Below, piece after piece: positions 60,988 to 64,000 of a stretch of 64,000 nucleotides of DNA. This DNA comes from M3007 sp031425155 (GTDB lineage: Bacteria; Bacteroidota; Bacteroidia; Chitinophagales; Saprospiraceae): NCBI GenBank assembly GCA_031425155.1, contig JANPIV010000032.1, positions 1-64,000 of the forward strand. The letters are read 5' to 3'. The first letter of the stretch is position 1. The number at the start of each line of letters is the position of its first letter. The position numbers were made by a program, and so were the translations under genes. The notes beneath the pieces were generated by a model, which saw only the letters and a program-made list of their open reading frames with translations, made no database searches and was not told the origin of the DNA.

Positions 60988-62421
60988 ATGAAAACACTTT
61001 CTGTGTTACTAGTAGATGATGATGAAGATGATTACTTTCTTACCAAAGCTTGTCTTAATGACATAAAGGACCAAAAATTTGAAGTCACTTGGGCGAGCAG
61101 CTACAACCAGGCGTTGCAGCATCTTTCCGAGCAGCACTTCGATATTTGTTTCTTCGATTATTTACTGGGGGCCAGTACCGGCCTCGATCTGCTGCGCATC
61201 GCTCAGGATTTGCGAGTACGTACGCCCATTATCCTGCTGACCGGGCGGGGTGATTCTACGGTGGCGATGAAAGCCCTGGCTTTGGGCGGCACCGATTATC
61301 TGGTGAAAGGCGATCTGGAACCGGAGAAACTTAGTCGCAGCATCCGTTACGCCATCGAGCACACCGCGACCCTGAAACAACTCAAGGAAAATGAGGAAAA
61401 ATACCGGGGACTTTTTGAAGGGTCGGTGGATGCTATTTGTCTGCTTAATGCCCGGGGCGAGTTCACCGACGTCAATGACGCGGCCACCCGGCTGCTGGGC
61501 TACTCCAAAGCGGAATTTTTGACCAAAAACATTACGGAACTTTTTGAAGAGGAAAAACAGAAAGAACTGTTTACCAATAAGATAGTCGCCGGTGAAAATG
61601 TCCATGATTTTGAAATAGAGCTCCTGGCCGCCGATGGCGAAAGCCGCTATTGTATTATTGCCTGCACCCGGCACCGGCTGCCGGGTGACCTGGAAACGGT
61701 ATTTTATCAGGCCATTTTGCACGACGTTACCCGCCGCAAGAAGGCCGAACAGGACCTTATTATTGCCGACAAACTCGCCTCTACCGGCCGCTTTCTGCGT
61801 ATGCTGGGCCACGAAATCCGCAATCCACTGACCAATATTGACCTGGCTATCAACCAGATAGTAGGCGATAACTATAATGAAGAACTGAATGACTGTATTG
61901 AGATCATTCAGCGCAACAGCAAGCGCATCGGTCAATTGCTTACGGACTTACTGCAGGTGGCTAATCCCGGCCAGCTGCATGCCCGACCTTACGATCCGGC
62001 TGTATTGCTGGACGAAACGCTGTCGCTGGCGGCTGACCGGATTGCTTTAAAAAACATCCGGGTCGAGAAAGACTATGCTCCCAATTTGTCACCTATACGG
62101 GTGGACCCTGAAAAAATGAAAATTGCGCTGCTTAATATTATTATTAATGCAGTAGAAATTATGGAAGTCAATAAAGGCATCCTGCAGGTAAGTATTCGCC
62201 CGACAGCCGACGGGTGTCGCATTGCCATCTGCGACAATGGGCCCGGTATATCGCCGGATCATCTCAAAAAACTGTTCGATCCTTATTTTTCACGCAAACC
62301 CAATGGTATGGGCCTGGGTCTGGCCAGTACGCTGAACATTATCCAGCTGCATGGCGGACGGGTCGAGGTAGATTCCGAATTAGGAGATGGTGCCGAGTTT
62401 GCTGTTTCGCTGCTCGCCTGA
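60988..62421 (+). CDS. Receiver-PAS-histidine kinase hybrid
   Basis: A 477-residue signalling protein with receiver first. From ATG 60988: receiver (VLLVDDDEDDYFLTKACL, phosphoacceptor Asp57 in ICFFDYLLGASTG, Lys108 in YLVKGDLEP), a PAS domain (about 136-245; YRGLFEGSVDAICLLNARGE), a HisKA of the HEIRNPL class (LRMLGHEIRNPLTNIDLAI, His275) and HATPase (DNGPGISPDHLKKLFDPYFS, then MGLGLAST). The HEIRNPL H-box differs from the SHDLQEP type of the other kinases nearby, so specificity should differ. N-terminal receiver position suggests its autokinase is controlled by an incoming phosphate, possibly from the kinase encoded just upstream. Confidence 0.92.
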   Translation: MKTLSVLLVDDDEDDYFLTKACLNDIKDQKFEVTWASSYNQALQHLSEQHFDICFFDYLLGASTGLDLLRIAQDLRVRTPIILLTGRGDSTVAMKALALGGTDYLVKGDLEPEKLSRSIRYAIEHTATLKQLKENEEKYRGLFEGSVDAICLLNARGEFTDVNDAATRLLGYSKAEFLTKNITELFEEEKQKELFTNKIVAGENVHDFEIELLAADGESRYCIIACTRHRLPGDLETVFYQAILHDVTRRKKAEQDLIIADKLASTGRFLRMLGHEIRNPLTNIDLAINQIVGDNYNEELNDCIEIIQRNSKRIGQLLTDLLQVANPGQLHARPYDPAVLLDETLSLAADRIALKNIRVEKDYAPNLSPIRVDPEKMKIALLNIIINAVEIMEVNKGILQVSIRPTADGCRIAICDNGPGISPDHLKKLFDPYFSRKPNGMGLGLASTLNIIQLHGGRVEVDSELGDGAEFAVSLLA

Positions 62422-62503
62422 GTGCGATGCTATGAGTATGTATAATATAAGCAGGTAAATAATGCACACTCTTGCCCACAATGTAGAAAAAATACCAGAT
62501 TTT

Positions 62504-62545
62504 AAAATGCGGGTTACGCTCTGACAGAGCGGCCCGCATTTTTTT
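62504..62545 (+). terminator. Terminator after the signalling operon
   Basis: AAAATGCGGG and CGCTCTG pair with CAGAGCG and CCCGCATTTT in one continuous hairpin, broken only by a TTA/G internal loop, followed by seven T. It lies 83 bases after the hybrid kinase stop. Confidence 0.9.
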
Positions 62546-62589
62546 GTTATCAGTAAAAACAAACACTCACTTTTAAAAGTATTCAGACC

Positions 62590-62781
62590 ATGGAAAAGAA
62601 AGGTCAAAAAGAGGAAAAACGCCCTGCTGGCACAGGCACCTCCACTACCTCGAAGAAGGCAGCCACGGATACTAAAAGCACCACTGGTACTGGCTCTAAA
62701 ACCAGTGGTAAGAAAGACGACGAAAAAAGCGCGTCCCGTACCAGCAGCACCGGCACCAAAGATTCCGGTAAATCCAAGTAA
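62590..62781 (+). CDS. Small Lys/Ser/Thr-rich disordered protein
   Basis: A 63-residue protein made almost only of Lys, Ser, Thr, Gly and Asp (MEKKGQKEEKRPAGTGTSTT, then SKKAATDTKSTTGTGSKTSG). It has no hydrophobic segment and would be unfolded and basic. It is bracketed by two strong terminators (62504-62545 and 62806-62840), which makes it a separate transcription unit and supports it being a gene. Composition resembles small DNA-binding or stress-linked disordered proteins, but no family is recognised. Confidence 0.55.
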   Translation: MEKKGQKEEKRPAGTGTSTTSKKAATDTKSTTGTGSKTSGKKDDEKSASRTSSTGTKDSGKSK

Positions 62782-62805
62782 AACCCTGGAAGTTCCAGAA
62801 ACCAG

Positions 62806-62840
62806 GAAGCGCGGAGAGTATAAATTCTCCGCGCTTCTTT
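62806..62840 (+). terminator. Terminator after the Lys/Ser-rich gene
   Basis: GAAGCGCGGAGA pairs perfectly with TCTCCGCGCTTC (12 bp) around an 8-base loop, followed by TTTCT, 24 bases after the stop. Confidence 0.85.
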
Positions 62841-62873
62841 CTCCCTACCACTTATCATCAAAAATTGAACGCC

Positions 62874-63278
62874 ATGGAAAATTACAATCAGTCTTCACAA
62901 AGAGGCGAAAACCGTCAGTCCGGTACGACCCCCAATCAGTTCGGCAACCAGAACCAACAGCAGAACGAGCGCGGCCATCAGGACAATCTGCAATCCGACA
63001 GCATGGATGAAGATATGAACACCCGCAATGCAGCGGGTTCCGGCGGCTATAGCAATTCGCAACAGCCTGGCAATGAGCCTGCTGAACACTCCAGCCAGCG
63101 TCCTGCCCAATATAACGTCAATGATGAGGACGATCAGGAAGATTCCTTCGACGATGATGATCTGGACGTCAGTGCGATGGATGACATGGATGACGAAGAT
63201 GACGATCAACTTGATTCTTCCGGCCAGCGTCAGCAAAATTATTCCAACCGGGATAATAATTCGCAGAGCACATTTTAG
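62874..63278 (+). CDS. Hydrophilic acidic disordered protein
   Basis: A 134-residue protein from ATG 62874, extremely rich in Asn, Gln, Ser, Gly and Asp, with no hydrophobic core. The first half is Asn/Gln-rich (GNQNQQQNERGHQDNLQSDS), the second is strongly acidic (DEDDQEDSFDDDDLDVSAMD, then DMDDEDDDQLDSSG) and it ends RQQNYSNRDNNSQSTF. No family is recognised. It follows another disordered small gene (62590) and is followed by a PNPOx-fold gene; a stress-related group is possible but not shown. Confidence 0.6.
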   Translation: MENYNQSSQRGENRQSGTTPNQFGNQNQQQNERGHQDNLQSDSMDEDMNTRNAAGSGGYSNSQQPGNEPAEHSSQRPAQYNVNDEDDQEDSFDDDDLDVSAMDDMDDEDDDQLDSSGQRQQNYSNRDNNSQSTF

Positions 63279-63302
63279 GCTATAAAACATATCTGACATC
63301 TG

Positions 63303-63335
63303 GAAAAGGACAACCGTTTATGGTTTGTCCTTTCC
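63303..63335. terminator. Hairpin after the acidic protein gene
   Basis: AAAGGACAACC and GGTTTGTCCTTT form an 11-12 bp stem with one bulge and a GTTTAT-type loop, 25 bases after the stop. The T-run is short, so termination may be weak. Confidence 0.55.
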
Positions 63336-63402
63336 CAGGTTTGTAGAGTAATCTGTTTTCTAAGAATAATTTATTTTTCACAGACCAAAACTTTTTTCTG
63401 CC

Positions 63403-63915
63403 ATGAGCGATATACTAAATCTGAGTCAGCAAGATGCGATCAGCAAACTACAGAAACTAACGAAAGATTCCCCGATCACTATGCTCTGCACCAATCTGGG
63501 ACAAATTCCTTTTTCTACTTGTCCTATGTCCACCCAAACGGTGGATGATGCGGGCACTATCTGGTTTTTTACCGGCAACGACAGTCAGCACACCCGGGAA
63601 ATACAGGCGGACAATCGGGTGCAACTCTTATACTCCAATAATAATGATTACGCCTACCTGACTATATCGGGCACCGCAGAAGTACTGCACGATCAGGCTA
63701 AAATAGCAGAATTATGGACGCCCGCAGCCAAAGTCTGGTTTCAGGGCGGTCAGGATGATCCTCAGTTACGGTTGATTAAAGTAACTCCGCAGGAAGGGTT
63801 CTATTGGGATACCAAACATGGCAAAATGGTTTCTTTCCTGAAAATGATCGCCTCGGTAGCTACGGGAAAAACAATGGATGATGGTGTGCAAGGCCGCCTG
63901 ACCGTGCAAAGTTGA
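63403..63915 (+). CDS. Pyridoxamine 5'-phosphate oxidase-fold protein (GSP26-like)
   Basis: A 170-residue split-barrel flavin-binding protein of the general stress protein 26 group. Seen: QDAISKLQKLTKDSPITMLCTNLGQIPFSTCPMSTQTVDDAGTIWF in family order (quoted in parts: TKDSPITMLCTNLG, STCPMSTQTVDD, IWFFTGNDSQHT), VQLLYSNNNDYAYLTISGTA, and KVWFQGGQDDPQLRLIKVTP near the end. The family binds FMN or F420-like cofactors; true PNPOx activity is unlikely for this branch. It follows two disordered small genes. The 85 bases after its stop hold no identifiable gene start; a minus-strand frame entering from beyond the window (ending HIVAVLD) cannot be judged. Confidence 0.85.
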   Translation: MSDILNLSQQDAISKLQKLTKDSPITMLCTNLGQIPFSTCPMSTQTVDDAGTIWFFTGNDSQHTREIQADNRVQLLYSNNNDYAYLTISGTAEVLHDQAKIAELWTPAAKVWFQGGQDDPQLRLIKVTPQEGFYWDTKHGKMVSFLKMIASVATGKTMDDGVQGRLTVQS

Positions 63916-64000
63916 CCCGGCTAAAGGATAAAAATATCGTCCACCAATGGCTTGATTATTAAGATAGCCAGGGTTTTAATCCAGCACCGCCACAATATGG

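Noticed and set aside
1..64000. tRNA, rRNA or common riboswitches
   Set aside because: The longer spacers were read on both strands for cloverleaf or conserved riboswitch cores and none was convincing; a covariance-model scan would be needed to be sure.
63916..64000. 3' end of a minus-strand gene (ending HIVAVLD or DDIFIL)
   Set aside because: Only 8-27 codons are visible before the window edge, in two competing frames; not enough to call a gene.

Overview
The window looks like chromosome of a Bacteroidota bacterium, most likely a Saprospiria-type environmental member (an inference). Seen directly: a SusC/SusD pair, a secreted protein with a type IX secretion C-terminal domain plus an orphan copy of such a domain, many lipoprotein signals, TAnnTTTG-like promoter boxes, weak ribosome-binding sites, and families typical of the phylum (DUF4105, DUF1460, SPOR-OmpA, TPR-linked cyclase, Uma2). 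Genes are about half G+C and mostly conserved; no rRNA, tRNA, CRISPR array or transposase gene was recognised.

Layout. 0-11 kb holds housekeeping genes (pdxJ, M48 protease, TPR adenylyl cyclase, an AT-rich HNH nuclease gene, mnmE, birA, rsfS, ftsH). 11-18.8 kb holds a T9SS cargo protein, a pentapeptide-repeat membrane protein, an NlpC/P60 peptidase, an omega-amidase and DUF4112/DUF4105 proteins. 19-25.5 kb carries cinA, a barrel protein and a late-histidine cluster (hisA, a secreted unknown, hisF, hisIE). 25.7-34.7 kb has an HD hydrolase, a three-PAS histidine kinase, a Uma2 protein, the mlaE-mlaF-mlaD lipid transport operon and two envelope proteins. 34.7-38.2 kb is an accessory minus-strand operon. 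38-54 kb is envelope and nutrient genes (GH65, haem lipoprotein, SusC/SusD, phosphate-binding-like lipoprotein, TPR protein, DUF1460, amidohydrolase, OmpA). 54-62.5 kb is a signalling block: response regulator, three kinases, rpoN and an NtrC-type activator. The end holds two disordered small proteins and a flavin/PNPOx-fold protein.

The most interesting part is the operon at 34709-38223. In transcription order it encodes a small helical protein, an HNH nuclease (8 bp overlap), a two-helix membrane protein (17 bp gap) and an NB-ARC/TPR NLR-like STAND ATPase. The last codons of the membrane-protein gene contain A9, and a -1 shift there reads straight into the NLR frame without a stop. The frame uncovered encodes a segment resembling the tail of the membrane protein. 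This suggests an NLR immune module whose membrane effector is either a separate subunit or a frameshift-made fusion. That is an inference needing experiment.

A second theme is repeats. Many spacers are filled with locus-private short-period repeats (7, 8-9 or 18-19 bp), often with inverted arms, resembling in style the STRR repeats of filamentous cyanobacteria. Several run into genes: an 18-bp array adds six hexapeptides to the G domain of MnmE, heptamers add residues to MnmE and to a GH65 enzyme, and one array supplies the C-terminal tail of the pentapeptide protein. A separate 145-bp nested palindromic element lies upstream of cinA.
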